From NCBI GenBank assembly GCA_018242445.1, contig JAFEBW010000021.1, forward strand, positions 62,001 to 126,000: a stretch of DNA of 64,000 bases. Reading direction: 5' to 3'. Positions 30,590 through 38,833 of the stretch are shown piece after piece; the stretch's first letter is position 1; every line of letters starts with the position of its first letter. Position numbers and translations under genes: made by a program. This stretch comes from Pseudomonadota bacterium (GTDB taxonomy: Bacteria > Pseudomonadota > Gammaproteobacteria > Xanthomonadales > Xanthomonadaceae). Under the pieces are notes generated by a model. The model searched no databases. It was not told the DNA's origin and was given only the letters and a program-made list of their open reading frames with translations.

Positions 30590-31108
30590 TCAGTCGGCGT
30601 CGAGGGCACTACGCAGGTAGCCCTGCATGATCTGCACGATCTCCTCGCCGTCCTCGTCGCTGACCCCCAGCCACGGCCGCGCCGGGATGGTGGTGCCGTG
30701 CGCCGGCGATACCGACTTGTCGCGCACGCGGCTGAAGGCGGCATGCGAGATCGTGCCGCCGAACTGGTGGATCGCGCCGTACACCGCGTTGGTGCCGACC
30801 AGCAAACTATCGCCGTCCACCTGCGCGGAGAGTTGGTCGCCGAGCATGTGGAAGTCGAAATGCAGCTTCTTCGCGCCCGGGCGCTTGCGCTGTTTCCAGC
30901 GCATGTACGCCGGCGACAGCGGATCCCACGCTGCGCCATCCGGCGACACCTCACGCTCGCCGCGCTCGCGGGTGGCGCGCACCAAGTATTCGCCGATGTC
31001 CTTGAACGCGAGCGCCAGCCCCGCCGGCCCCAGTTGTTCCTGCACGCGGGCCAGCGCGGCCTGCGCGGCCTGATCGTCGAGGGTGATTTCGATGCGTGCG
31101 CCGGTCAT
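30590..31108 (-). CDS. Phage virion morphogenesis protein, Mu gpG family
   Basis: A 172-residue protein starting MTGARIEITLDDQAAQAALA. WDPLSPAYMRWKQRKRPGAK and the AVYGAIHQFGGTI motif are characteristic of the Mu gpG / phage virion morphogenesis family, which acts in tail or head-tail completion. It follows MuF with a 93-bp gap, which I searched without finding a gene. Confidence 0.85.
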   Translation of the reverse strand: MTGARIEITLDDQAAQAALARVQEQLGPAGLALAFKDIGEYLVRATRERGEREVSPDGAAWDPLSPAYMRWKQRKRPGAKKLHFDFHMLGDQLSAQVDGDSLLVGTNAVYGAIHQFGGTISHAAFSRVRDKSVSPAHGTTIPARPWLGVSDEDGEEIVQIMQGYLRSALDAD

Positions 31109-31201
31109 GGGTGATAGTCTATCCGTTATGTCGGAGGCGAGGGCCGCGCCCCATTCGAACCGCCGACACGGTCAGCATCGGCCGTGCGATGGTCTGGCCC
31201 C

Positions 31202-32431
31202 TCAATTGGCACCAAACCAAAGCAATCCTTCTCGTTGCGCTTGCACGTCCCGCATGCGGCGCATGGGTAGAAACGTCCAACCGACGAATTGCCCGCGCTG
31301 GAAGTCGCAGACCAGCAACACGCCGCGCCCGTTTCCCACGTCATAGACCTTGATCAAGCGCGCACGAATGCGCAGCGCGTCGGTTTCGGGGTTGCGTTGC
31401 AGTATCGTCCAAACCTCCCACGGATCGGCAAGCAGATCGGCCATCAGAGGAATGTACCGCGTGCGTCCTGCGTTCTTGGCGATGTGAAGCCCGACGACGG
31501 TGGCATCGATCGCGGTTGGCAGGCCGTGCACGTCATGCACGGTGTAAAAGCCACCCAGGGCTTCCTTGATGGCAGCGATCACATCGGCAGGATTCTCCAA
31601 TCGCGGCCCCAGTGCCTCCGGCAGCGGAAACACGGGCGGCATCGCGGGTCGGCCAAGCTCGGCGGCCGTGTGCGCATCAATGGCTTCCCAACGCACTGCA
31701 TGTTGGGCTTTTGCCTCATTCAAGGCGGCCTCGGCTTGTTGCTTGAACCACGCATCCCGCCCCGGCGTGTAGCCAAACCCCGGATCCACACCCGCCGGCG
31801 TGTCGATGGTGCGCGGCGTCGGCCCGCGCTGGCCGATGGTGACGGTCTGCATGTCCAGTGGCGGAGCTTGGTCGGGGCCGTCCTTGCCCATGCGCTTGAG
31901 ATCGCGCTCGTTCAACGCCTCGACATAACATTTGCAGCCCCAGCCGTTGGCCGGGAAATGCGTGTCCCACCACGGGTCGTCGGCGGACAGCACCAGGTTG
32001 TTCCATGCCAGGTGCAGCGGGCGCGGGTACTTCTCGCCGTCGGCATGCTTGTAGCGCCAGAACGGGCGCACCTTCTTGAGTTCTTGCAGTTGTGCGTAGC
32101 GGCCGGCGTTGTAGCTCTGCCGCATGTTGGTCTCGTAGATCACCCGCGAGCGCCAGTTGCGGCCGCCGTTGTAGTCCCAGCCGTACTGCGCCACGATCCG
32201 GTCGAAACGGGTGCGGAACTGTTCGAGCGTTTCGCCGTTGGCGATGGCCGCGTCGATGGCCTCGCGAAAGTCCGCGAGCAAGTCCATCCGGTTTGCGCCG
32301 GCGACCACGAAGGCATGGTCGTGGGCTTCGTGCAGGATGTCCGTCCACGTTTCCGTAGGCAGGTTGAACTTGCGCCGGAAGAAGGCGATCTGTTCGGCGA
32401 ACGGTAACGACCCGTAGCCGGCGCTAGCCAC
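31202..32431 (-). CDS. MuF-type minor head protein with possible C-terminal nuclease domain
   Basis: A 409-residue protein with GTG start (VASAGYGSLPFAEQIAFFRR). Residues about 50-175 are the MuF head morphogenesis domain (SRVIYETNMRQSYNAGRYAQ, then WGCKCYVEALNERDLKRMG). Residues about 275-409 form a further module with NAGRTRYIPLMADLLADPWE, then VWTILQRNPETDALRIRARL and a terminal QREGLLWFGAN, resembling the PBECR nuclease domains that cap MuF toxins. Phage MuF is packaged in the head, so such a domain could enter the host with DNA. The domain assignment is from memory of the pattern, not a search. It overlaps the portal stop by 8 nt. Confidence 0.75.
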   Translation of the reverse strand: MASAGYGSLPFAEQIAFFRRKFNLPTETWTDILHEAHDHAFVVAGANRMDLLADFREAIDAAIANGETLEQFRTRFDRIVAQYGWDYNGGRNWRSRVIYETNMRQSYNAGRYAQLQELKKVRPFWRYKHADGEKYPRPLHLAWNNLVLSADDPWWDTHFPANGWGCKCYVEALNERDLKRMGKDGPDQAPPLDMQTVTIGQRGPTPRTIDTPAGVDPGFGYTPGRDAWFKQQAEAALNEAKAQHAVRWEAIDAHTAAELGRPAMPPVFPLPEALGPRLENPADVIAAIKEALGGFYTVHDVHGLPTAIDATVVGLHIAKNAGRTRYIPLMADLLADPWEVWTILQRNPETDALRIRARLIKVYDVGNGRGVLLVCDFQRGQFVGWTFLPMRRMRDVQAQREGLLWFGAN

Positions 32432-34046
32432 CGGCAGCCTCTTGCATGATGTCGTGGCGACCGGCCAATGCGGCGGCAGCCAGCGCCTGCTGCATGGCGG
32501 CGGTGTACTGGTCGAGGGTCATGTCGGGGGCAAGCTGCAACAGCCCATCGCGCAATTCCTGCAACGAGGTGGCGCTGGCTGCAAGCTCACGAATCCGGCC
32601 GATCCAGCCATCGAGCGCCGGCGCGACGCCACGGGCGAGCCGGTCGGTCATCGCATCGGGGGCGTCGGGTGCGGGCGCTGCCGCGCCATGCGCCAGCGCC
32701 GCCCAGCGCATCGTCGCCGCCGCGTGCGGCTCGATGTCGGCATTGCCGGTCAGGTGCGGCAGCGGCGCGGCTTGCGCGGGGGCGGCCTTGAGGATGTCCT
32801 CGTCGCCGTCCTCGGGCTCGGGGATGCCCAGCTTGCCCTGCGCCCACGCGCGCGGAATGTGCATGCCCAGCCCCACCAGCGGCGGCAGCGACTGCGCGAA
32901 GTTGGCGAGGTCTTCGGGCTCTTGCAGGTTGAAGGCGAAGCGCGGGCAGCGCGCGCGGTCGGCGATCAGGCCGTTGAACAGCGCCAGCGGCCACACCACG
33001 TCGCGCGTCCAGGTGCTGGCGATCTGCTTGGCGTCCGAGTCGGTGAGGTCTTTGCGCACCTCGTTGTGGATCTCGCCCAGCGCATTGGTGTTGCTGCCGC
33101 GCCCGGCCTGGCTGGTGAGCGTGGCGCCGAGGATGATCTTGGACTGGGTGCGCTCGCAGTAGTCGATCATCACCTCGAAGGAGTTGCGCGCATCGCCGTC
33201 GGCGGCTTTCTGGAAGTCCAGCGCCATCGTGTTGGGCACGATGCCAGCCGCGTTGTGCCCCAGGCTCACCAGCGCGCGCATCAGGGTGGCCTTTTCGGCA
33301 TCGGACGCGCCGGGCGGGTATTTGCCCAGCCGCAGCGGGATGCCGTAGATCTCCAGGAACTCGGCCAGATCGCCCACCGAGTAGTTCTTGAACAGGTACG
33401 GCCACACCAGCACCCGGAACAGCGAGCTGCGCTCCAGATAACCGCTCTTGGCCTTGTGGGTGTGGGTGATCCAGCCGCCGGGGGTGAGCGGGTCGCCGAA
33501 GCCGGCGGTGCGCAGGCGGATTTCCTGCGTGTAGCCGCGCACGAACCGAAACCACGCCTGCGGGCGGTGGGTGATCGAGCGCGGCAGCCATGCGCCGTCG
33601 CGGCGCTCCCACTCGATTTCCTGACACGCAAAACCTTTGCCGATGGCGTCGGTGGTGTCGAACAGCAGCTCCTCGAAATCCGGCAGGTCGGCCACCCACT
33701 GGCGCAGTTGCGCGGCCGCCTTCTTTTCGGCGGCGGTGGGGTTGGGCGGCGCGGTGATGTCCCAGTCCAGGCGGGTGAGCGCACGCCGGCGGCGGGTCAT
33801 CTCGGCGGCGATGTGGCCGTCGCGCTCTTCCATGTCCTCGAACAGGTTGCTCTGCGCCAGCGGGTTGCCCTGCTCGGCTTCGAGCAGGATCGAGCTGAGG
33901 ATCGAGGGCGTCAGGCCGCGCCCCGGATGGGTCTGGAACTCGTTTTGCAGGCTGATCGCGCGGCTGGTCTGCGGGGCGTCGGCGGGGGCGCTGGGCAGCG
34001 CATCGGACACGGAGCCGGCGATGTCGGGGCTGGGGTTGGTCACCAT
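32424..34046 (-). CDS. Portal protein, Mu gp29 family (DUF935)
   Basis: A 540-residue protein starting MVTNPSPDIAGSVSDALPSA. The pattern DGHIAAEMTRRRRALTRLDW followed by DITAPPNP and the LFKNYSVGDLAEFLEIYGIP segment are typical of DUF935, the Mu gp29-like portal through which DNA enters the head. The ATG overlaps the terminase stop by 7 nt. A longer frame upstream covers the terminase in another phase and is not real. Confidence 0.9.
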   Translation of the reverse strand: MVTNPSPDIAGSVSDALPSAPADAPQTSRAISLQNEFQTHPGRGLTPSILSSILLEAEQGNPLAQSNLFEDMEERDGHIAAEMTRRRRALTRLDWDITAPPNPTAAEKKAAAQLRQWVADLPDFEELLFDTTDAIGKGFACQEIEWERRDGAWLPRSITHRPQAWFRFVRGYTQEIRLRTAGFGDPLTPGGWITHTHKAKSGYLERSSLFRVLVWPYLFKNYSVGDLAEFLEIYGIPLRLGKYPPGASDAEKATLMRALVSLGHNAAGIVPNTMALDFQKAADGDARNSFEVMIDYCERTQSKIILGATLTSQAGRGSNTNALGEIHNEVRKDLTDSDAKQIASTWTRDVVWPLALFNGLIADRARCPRFAFNLQEPEDLANFAQSLPPLVGLGMHIPRAWAQGKLGIPEPEDGDEDILKAAPAQAAPLPHLTGNADIEPHAAATMRWAALAHGAAAPAPDAPDAMTDRLARGVAPALDGWIGRIRELAASATSLQELRDGLLQLAPDMTLDQYTAAMQQALAAAALAGRHDIMQEAAGG

Positions 34047-35467
34047 GTGGCGTTCTCCGGGATGCGCAGGTCGGAATCGCCCGCGTCGTCGAGCACGGTG
34101 TCGAAGCCGCGCGCGTGGCGGGGGGCGGGCGTGAACTCGATCGCGCCAGCCGGCTGCGCCGCCGCGTGCTGGGCCAGCGCCAGCGCCCAGAAGTGGTCGG
34201 CGTGGCCGTCGGCGCTGCGCTCGGCGGTGAAGCGGATGTTGCCGGCGGCGGTGGTCTGCTTGGTCACACTGCGCAGGTCGGCGCGGATGGCCGGGCTGTA
34301 GGGGATGCGCAAGGTACGGTCCTGCATCGCCCCGCGCACCGGGTAGGCCAGTTCCTCCTTCACCTTCGAGGTGAAGGTGACGCCTTCCACGCGCGACTCG
34401 CCGTAGCGGCGCTGGGCGTCGTCCACCCAGCCGATGCCCAGCCCCGTGCCGTCGATGCACACGCGCCGGGCGCGGGCGATCCACGGCCACAGGATGGCCT
34501 CCTGATCGGGCTTGGCCATGTTGCGCAGGGCGATCACCTCGCGCGTGTACAGCACATCGCCCAGGCGCTCGACCACCCAGATCACGGTGAAGTCGCGCTT
34601 GCGGCCGATATCCACGCCCACGTACAGCTCGCGGCCTTCGATCAGCTTCCAGTCGCGGCTCTGGTCGTACTCGCAGGCGGCGATCAGGTCGTATTCCAGG
34701 AACGCCACGTCGTCGTCGGCAGGCCGGCACATGTATTCCTGCTGGAACGATTCCTCGTCCACGCAGCCGGCGCGGATGTAGGCCATGTACGCGGCCTCGT
34801 CCATGTCCTGGCGCGGATCGTCGGCGGGCAGCTTTTGTTGCAGCTTGTACAGCAGCCCTTGATCGAGCGCGTCGGCCAGCGTCACCGAGTGCAGGCTGAT
34901 GCCCTTGGGGTTGCCGCCTTCGCGGATTTCGCGGATCAGCAGGTTGAAGAAGTTGTGGCTGCCGCGATGGGTGCTGAACACTTCGAGCTGGCCGCCCCAG
35001 GTGATGCCCGGATAGGCGATCGCCCACAGCTTGCGTGGATCCTTGTGCAGGGCAAACTCGTCGAGGATGCGGCCGCCGCGCTTGCCGGCCTGCGCGTCGG
35101 GGTTCGACGACATGCTATGGATGCGGCGGTCGTTGGCGAAGCGCAGCGCGTAGGCGGTCTGCTTCTCGTTGCCGTCGAGCACCTCCTCGCCGAAATCGCC
35201 CGCGCCGAGCTTGAGCACGTCGGCCCACAGCTTGCAGTCCTCGATGAACAGGCGCGCCTGGGTTTCGTCGCGGCTGCTCACCCACTGGTCGAAGCGCGCG
35301 CCCTTGAGCGCGGTGCGGCGCGCGGCGGCGTAGGCGGCCGACCACGACCAGCCCACCTGCCGGGGTTTCTCGGCCAGCTTCAGGCGTGCCGGGTCGTTGA
35401 TCCAGCGCGACTGGAACGGCAGGAAGATCGCTTGGCGATCGGCGGGGATGCAGCGGGCGGCACCCAT
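34040..35467 (-). CDS. Terminase large subunit, Mu gp28-like
   Basis: A 475-residue packaging motor. The adenine/Walker A-like segment AEKPRQVGWSWSAAYAA lies at 32-48 and a Walker B-like RGGRILDEFALHKDP at about 130. The nuclease half begins YVGVDIGRKRDFTVIWVVE, the first acidic position of the RNase-H-like fold. With the DUF3486 protein (the presumed small subunit) it cuts and packages phage DNA; in transposable phages packaging starts at the integrated phage end and includes host DNA. The start follows the upstream stop by one base (TGACATG). Confidence 0.9.
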   Translation of the reverse strand: MGAARCIPADRQAIFLPFQSRWINDPARLKLAEKPRQVGWSWSAAYAAARRTALKGARFDQWVSSRDETQARLFIEDCKLWADVLKLGAGDFGEEVLDGNEKQTAYALRFANDRRIHSMSSNPDAQAGKRGGRILDEFALHKDPRKLWAIAYPGITWGGQLEVFSTHRGSHNFFNLLIREIREGGNPKGISLHSVTLADALDQGLLYKLQQKLPADDPRQDMDEAAYMAYIRAGCVDEESFQQEYMCRPADDDVAFLEYDLIAACEYDQSRDWKLIEGRELYVGVDIGRKRDFTVIWVVERLGDVLYTREVIALRNMAKPDQEAILWPWIARARRVCIDGTGLGIGWVDDAQRRYGESRVEGVTFTSKVKEELAYPVRGAMQDRTLRIPYSPAIRADLRSVTKQTTAAGNIRFTAERSADGHADHFWALALAQHAAAQPAGAIEFTPAPRHARGFDTVLDDAGDSDLRIPENATW

Positions 35468-35468
35468 G

Positions 35469-36014
35469 TCAAACCACCACGCCCTGCAGGCGGGCGTCGA
35501 TGGCGGCCATCGTGTCGGCGCTCATGCCCGCGCCGGTGGCGAGCTTGCGGATTTCGTCGCGCGCCGCATCGAGCTTGCCGCGCACCTCGGCGGCCCACTT
35601 GTTGCGCGCCACGGAGGCGCGGCTGAGTGCGGCGATGCTCTTGGCGGCGTTGCCGAGGATGTCCACGCGCGTGGCCGGGTCGGCTTCCTCGGCGGCCTCC
35701 TGCAGCGCGAGCAGGCTCTCGAAGATTTCCGTCTGCACCAGCGAGATGATGGCGTTGGAGCGCTCGTCGGCCTCGTCCGGCGCGGCGGCGGTGATCAGCT
35801 TGGCGGCCTCGGTGCTGGCCTTGATGGCAGCCAGCCGGCGTTCGAGCTTGCCGCCGTACTCGCCCACCGCGCTCTTGCCGATGTCGTGCCCCAGCTCGTC
35901 GCGCAGCCAGCGCGCGTGCTCGACGTAATCGCCGAAGCCGGCGGCGATGATGCGCGCCTCCAGCTTGCGCCGCGCGGCGGCGGGCAGGCGGTCGATCTTG
36001 CTGCGCCGGGGCAT
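35469..36014 (-). CDS. Mu gp27-like protein (DUF3486), probable terminase small subunit
   Basis: A 181-residue helical protein starting MPRRSKIDRLPAAARRKLEA, the standard DUF3486 N-terminus, which looks like a DNA-recognising helix-turn-helix. The rest is long helices (WAAEVRGKLDAARDEIRKLA). In Mu-like phages this gene lies directly before the large terminase and is thought to recognise packaging DNA. The start overlaps the upstream stop by one base. Confidence 0.85.
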   Translation of the reverse strand: MPRRSKIDRLPAAARRKLEARIIAAGFGDYVEHARWLRDELGHDIGKSAVGEYGGKLERRLAAIKASTEAAKLITAAAPDEADERSNAIISLVQTEIFESLLALQEAAEEADPATRVDILGNAAKSIAALSRASVARNKWAAEVRGKLDAARDEIRKLATGAGMSADTMAAIDARLQGVVV

Positions 36015-36328
36015 CAGGCGCTCCAGTATTTGACCGGGCGGGCGATGCCCGGATCGCATTCGATGGTGTACTCGGCGATGTCCACGCCGATGCGGGTGAG
36101 TTCGGCGTGCCAGGTGCCATGCGGGGCTTTTTCGAGGGTGATCAGCTGGCGGTCTTCGAGGTAGTCCAGCTCGCGGCGGATTTCCAGCGCGGTGGCATCC
36201 GGATAGACGCCCTGGGCGGTGGCTTGCAGCACGATCTCCACGCAGCCGTAAGGCCGCGCGTGGTTCAGGGCCAGCAGCAGAATCCAGCGCAACTGCTCGC
36301 GGCGCTGGCGGTGCATGTCGATGCTCAT
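36014..36328 (-). CDS. Mu gp26-like small protein, winged-helix-like
   Basis: A 104-residue protein starting MSIDMHRQRREQLRWILLLA. The layout IRRELDYLEDRQLITLEKAP suggests a winged helix-turn-helix. Position between gp25 (DUF2730) and gp27 matches Mu gp26. Probably a DNA-binding or packaging-related factor; function unproven. Confidence 0.75.
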   Translation of the reverse strand: MSIDMHRQRREQLRWILLLALNHARPYGCVEIVLQATAQGVYPDATALEIRRELDYLEDRQLITLEKAPHGTWHAELTRIGVDIAEYTIECDPGIARPVKYWSA

Positions 36329-36633
36329 CCTTGTCTCCTTTCCATCTGCACGGCCTTGAGCTCGGTGGCGATGGCATCGAGCTTGGCCTCGATCACGGTC
36401 TGCCCGCGCACGTAGTCCTCACGGCGCACGTAGCTCACCGGCAGGTCGGCCAGGTGCTGGTAGAACTTCAGCTCCAGCTCGCGCCATTTGGCGGAGTCGG
36501 CGTTGATCTCCTTGAGCGCCACGTCGAAGTGCTTGCCGAACTGGATCAACAGCAGCCGCACGAGGCCGGCGAAGCTGCCGATGATGGTGATGGCCAGGGC
36601 GATGACGTGCCACAGATCGACGGTGAAGCTCAT
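36325..36633 (-). CDS. Mu gp25-like protein (DUF2730)
   Basis: A 102-residue protein starting MSFTVDLWHVIALAITIIGS, a membrane helix at residues about 8-30, followed by a coiled-coil region (EINADSAKWRELELKFYQHL). This is the DUF2730 layout of Mu gp25. The start overlaps the zinc finger gene by 4 nt. It may anchor part of the lysis or packaging machinery in the inner membrane. Confidence 0.8.
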   Translation of the reverse strand: MSFTVDLWHVIALAITIIGSFAGLVRLLLIQFGKHFDVALKEINADSAKWRELELKFYQHLADLPVSYVRREDYVRGQTVIEAKLDAIATELKAVQMERRQG

Positions 36634-36863
36634 GTCGGCCGCCGCAGCTTGAGGCGCAACGCAAAGGCATGCGCGCAGGCGGCGCAGCGGATGGTGCAGC
36701 CGTGCAGGGCGGCCAGCCGCGCCGGCTCGATGGGTTTGCCGCAATCGGCGCACAGGCCGTCCCACGAACGCGGCTGCGCGGCGAAGCTGGCGGCATGCGC
36801 ATCCAGCGCGGCGGCGAGGTCGCGCTCGATGCGCTCGGTGGCGATGTCGATCTCGTCGATCAC
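36630..36863 (-). CDS. TraR/DksA-type zinc finger protein
   Basis: A 77-residue protein starting MIDEIDIATERIERDLAAAL. CADCGKPIEPARLAALHGC and IRCAAC provide the four cysteines of the C4 zinc finger of TraR/DksA proteins, which bind the RNA polymerase secondary channel and change promoter use without DNA contact. Phage members could help switch transcription to late genes. It sits in the late operon after the lysis genes. Confidence 0.88.
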   Translation of the reverse strand: MIDEIDIATERIERDLAAALDAHAASFAAQPRSWDGLCADCGKPIEPARLAALHGCTIRCAACAHAFALRLKLRRPT

Positions 36864-36866
36864 CGC

Positions 36867-37124
36867 TCAGCCCTTGGGCGCAGCCGCCGCGACGGCGGCA
36901 TCGGCGGCCTGCTTGTCGGCCACGATCTGCGCCCATAGCTCGGGCGATACGCCGTTGCTGGCGGCGCGAATCTGGTCATAGCGCACCACCAGCTGGGTCA
37001 ACGCCGGCAGCAGGGCTTCGAGCGCGGCCACGGTGGCGGCATCGCGCGGGTCGAACGCGGCCACCACGCCGGCCAGGGCGGGTTCCAGCGCGCGCAGGGT
37101 GTCGATGATCTGTTGCAGGGTCAT
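36867..37124 (-). CDS. Small helical phage protein, unknown function
   Basis: An 85-residue protein starting MTLQQIIDTLRALEPALAGV, almost entirely helical and alanine-rich, ending AAVAAAAPKG. It lies between the lipoprotein remnant and the zinc finger gene. No family recognised; a role in lysis or packaging is possible from position only. Confidence 0.6.
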   Translation of the reverse strand: MTLQQIIDTLRALEPALAGVVAAFDPRDAATVAALEALLPALTQLVVRYDQIRAASNGVSPELWAQIVADKQAADAAVAAAAPKG

Positions 37125-37166
37125 GGGCAGGCTCCGATGGGCGCAAGGGCCAGCGCCGCACCACCT

Positions 37167-37517
37167 TCAGGGCGCAGAGGGCGGCGCGGCGATGTCGTTT
37201 CCCGCGGCCGCACCGGTGAGCGCGGGCGCGGCGGCGAGCAGGCTGGCGTACACCGCCGCCTGCACCGTGGCCGGCTGCGGGACGACGTTGCACACCGGCT
37301 GGGTGAGGGCGATTCACGCCTGCGCGCGGCGGTAGTTGGCGGGCGACACCTTGCCGGCCTGCGCGGCGGCGACGAAGGCGCGCTCGGCGGCGGTGATGGT
37401 GACGCAGGTGGCGGCGATGGCCTGCGAACCGGACGGCGTGGGCTGGCTGACGCTGGCGCACGCGCCCAGGCACAGCGCAACGACGAGGGTGGCGAGGGTT
37501 TTCAGCGACATGGTCAT
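37167..37517 (-). pseudogene. Phage lipoprotein split by an in-frame TGA
   Basis: The frame from the ATG at 37517 encodes a lipoprotein signal (MSLKTLATLVVALCLGAC, lipobox LGAC) and runs to YRRAQA, where TGA occurs at 37316-37314. The same frame then continues without a break for 48 codons (IALTQPVCNVVPQPATVQAA to AAPPSAP) to the next TGA at 37169-37167. The downstream half keeps coding composition, so the gene was probably about 116 residues and has gained a stop, for example from TGG. A 67-residue product would still be lipidated. Position beside holin and endolysin suggests a lysis-related outer-membrane component. Confidence 0.6.
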
Positions 37518-37780
37518 GGCTCCGGTTTGGCGGGCGGCTTGAGGGACAGGCCGGCGGCCGTGTGGTGGCGCACGATGGCGCTGGCGATACCCAGCGCCAG
37601 CATCAGCCACCCGAACCATGCAGGCCCGAGCAGCGCGCGCAGCTGCGCGGTATACGGATCGATCACATCGCCCAGCCCGGCCACCGCGACGAGGGCGGCG
37701 AGCAAAACGGTCTTGGACTGGGCGAACCACTTGGGTTCGGCGTCCGCTGCGGGTGCAGGCGACGGCTCGGGCGCGCTCAT
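37514..37780 (-). CDS. Putative holin
   Basis: An 88-residue protein starting MSAPEPSPAPAADAEPKWFA, with two hydrophobic segments (TVLLAALVAVAGLGDVIDP and WFGWLMLALGIASAIV) and a short basic/proline C-terminus. It is directly downstream of the endolysin gene, with 4-nt overlap on both sides. Size, two membrane spans and lysis-cluster position fit a holin, which would open the inner membrane for the endolysin. Assigned by context. Confidence 0.65.
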   Translation of the reverse strand: MSAPEPSPAPAADAEPKWFAQSKTVLLAALVAVAGLGDVIDPYTAQLRALLGPAWFGWLMLALGIASAIVRHHTAAGLSLKPPAKPEP

Positions 37781-38238
37781 GCCGGCAGCCCCACGTCGTA
37801 GGCGGTCGCGCCGCTGCCGGTGTGGTAGGCGGTGAGCACCTGGCCGCGCTGGCGCGCGCCGTCGGGCTTGTGCGACACGTGCGTCCAGCCGGCCGGGCCG
37901 AACTCGTAGATGAGCTGGTCGAACGGCAGCCGCGCGTCGAGCACCGCATGGCACAGTTGCAACGGGGTAAGCCCATCGACCTGAATGTCCGCCGCCTGCC
38001 CGACCAGGTGCTGGCTGGTGGGCGCGCCGCCGATGGCGGTGTTCAGCCGCGCCGGGCGGTAGCCGCTGGTGATGCGGATCGGCCGCCCGAGGCGCACGCG
38101 CAGCGGTTCGAGCACGTTCACCGCCAGCGTGGTCAGCGCGGCCACGGCATACGCCGGCGGGGTCATGTCGATGCCCATGCGCACCGCCGCGCCGGAGCGC
38201 ATGAACTCGTCGAGCACGAAATGCGGGCTGAGCTGCAC
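37777..38238 (-). CDS. M15-family peptidase, phage endolysin
   Basis: A 153-residue protein starting MQLSPHFVLDEFMRSGAAVR. RITSGYRPARLNTAIGG, SQHLVGQAADIQV and the late FGPAGWTHVSH carry the histidine and aspartate zinc ligands of the M15A (D-Ala-D-Ala peptidase-like) family. It would cut peptidoglycan peptide cross-links during host lysis. It is the first late gene, about 60 bp below the second copy of the 22-bp late motif. Confidence 0.88.
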   Translation of the reverse strand: MQLSPHFVLDEFMRSGAAVRMGIDMTPPAYAVAALTTLAVNVLEPLRVRLGRPIRITSGYRPARLNTAIGGAPTSQHLVGQAADIQVDGLTPLQLCHAVLDARLPFDQLIYEFGPAGWTHVSHKPDGARQRGQVLTAYHTGSGATAYDVGLPA

Positions 38239-38298
38239 GGCGGAACCTCGGCACGGGGCGATGGACGACGCCCGCAGCCTCGCCCATCACGGGCCAGC

Positions 38299-38320
38299 CG
38301 TCATGCGTACCGGTTCCAAG
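38299..38320 (-). promoter_or_regulatory. Late-arm motif, copy 2
   Basis: Same 22-bp motif as at 30304-30325 (one mismatch), followed outside by the same CGCGCGCGCGAGGGA tract, here 61 bp upstream of the endolysin ATG. It is the best candidate for the control site of the whole leftward late operon. The rest of 38239-38469 shows no convincing gene. Confidence 0.5.
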
Positions 38321-38469
38321 GACTTACGCGCGCGCGCGAGGGAGGATCGGCAGACGCGACGGAGGTGATGCCATGCGTGAGGATGCCGATGCCAAATTCA
38401 GGTACAGCGTGATGGATCCGGATCAGATCACGAATGCGCTGGGCTCACGCCGGGGCTCGGAGGTGTTCC

Positions 38470-38799
38470 TCAACCTCGTGCGGCGTCAGCTCGCTGCTTC
38501 AAAACCTCGAAATATTCCGAGTAGTACATCAGCACCTTCTGCCATCCACGGAGGGTGTGTTCGCTGGTTGCAACGCCTTCAGGGATCAACTCTTCGGAAA
38601 GCGCTGGAAGCATCCGCTGCCATTGCGAAAATAGCTCGCCGGGGGCTGCGTGGGTAATAGCCAATGCATCGAAGGCGCATCTGGCTGCACGCACCTCTCC
38701 GATCAACTCAAGCAGGGCGACCTCCAGCGTGCCCATGCGTTGAAAGGCCAGTTGCAAGGCATCTGGCAAAGACAGATCGAACTCTTTTGCAGGGGTCAC
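38470..38799 (-). CDS. Unknown phage protein, helical
   Basis: A 109-residue protein with GTG start (VTPAKEFDLSLPDALQLAFQ). It has helix-forming sequences (RMGTLEVALLELIGEVRAAR) and ends VLKQRADAARG. It is read leftward between the antitoxin-like gene and the late operon, probably part of the lysogeny or control region. No domain recognised. Confidence 0.6.
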   Translation of the reverse strand: MTPAKEFDLSLPDALQLAFQRMGTLEVALLELIGEVRAARCAFDALAITHAAPGELFSQWQRMLPALSEELIPEGVATSEHTLRGWQKVLMYYSEYFEVLKQRADAARG

Positions 38800-38833
38800 G
38801 GCAGGGATCTTGTTTATAGCGAGCGCGCAGGCT

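Noticed and set aside
31125..31200. tRNA-like sequence with TTCGAACC and CACGG/CCGTG stem
   Set aside because: The T-arm does not pair and the anticodon loop has 10 nt, so no cloverleaf can be drawn.
31126..31344. Cysteine-containing minus-strand frame that recalls the Mu Com zinc finger
   Set aside because: The cysteine spacing does not fit a C-x2-C pair at both ends, and it overlaps the MuF end in another frame. No mom-like gene is near.
38373..38657. Plus-strand frame beginning MREDADAKFRYSV
   Set aside because: It overlaps the minus-strand gene 38470-38799, which has better composition and fits operon direction; only the first few codons look natural.
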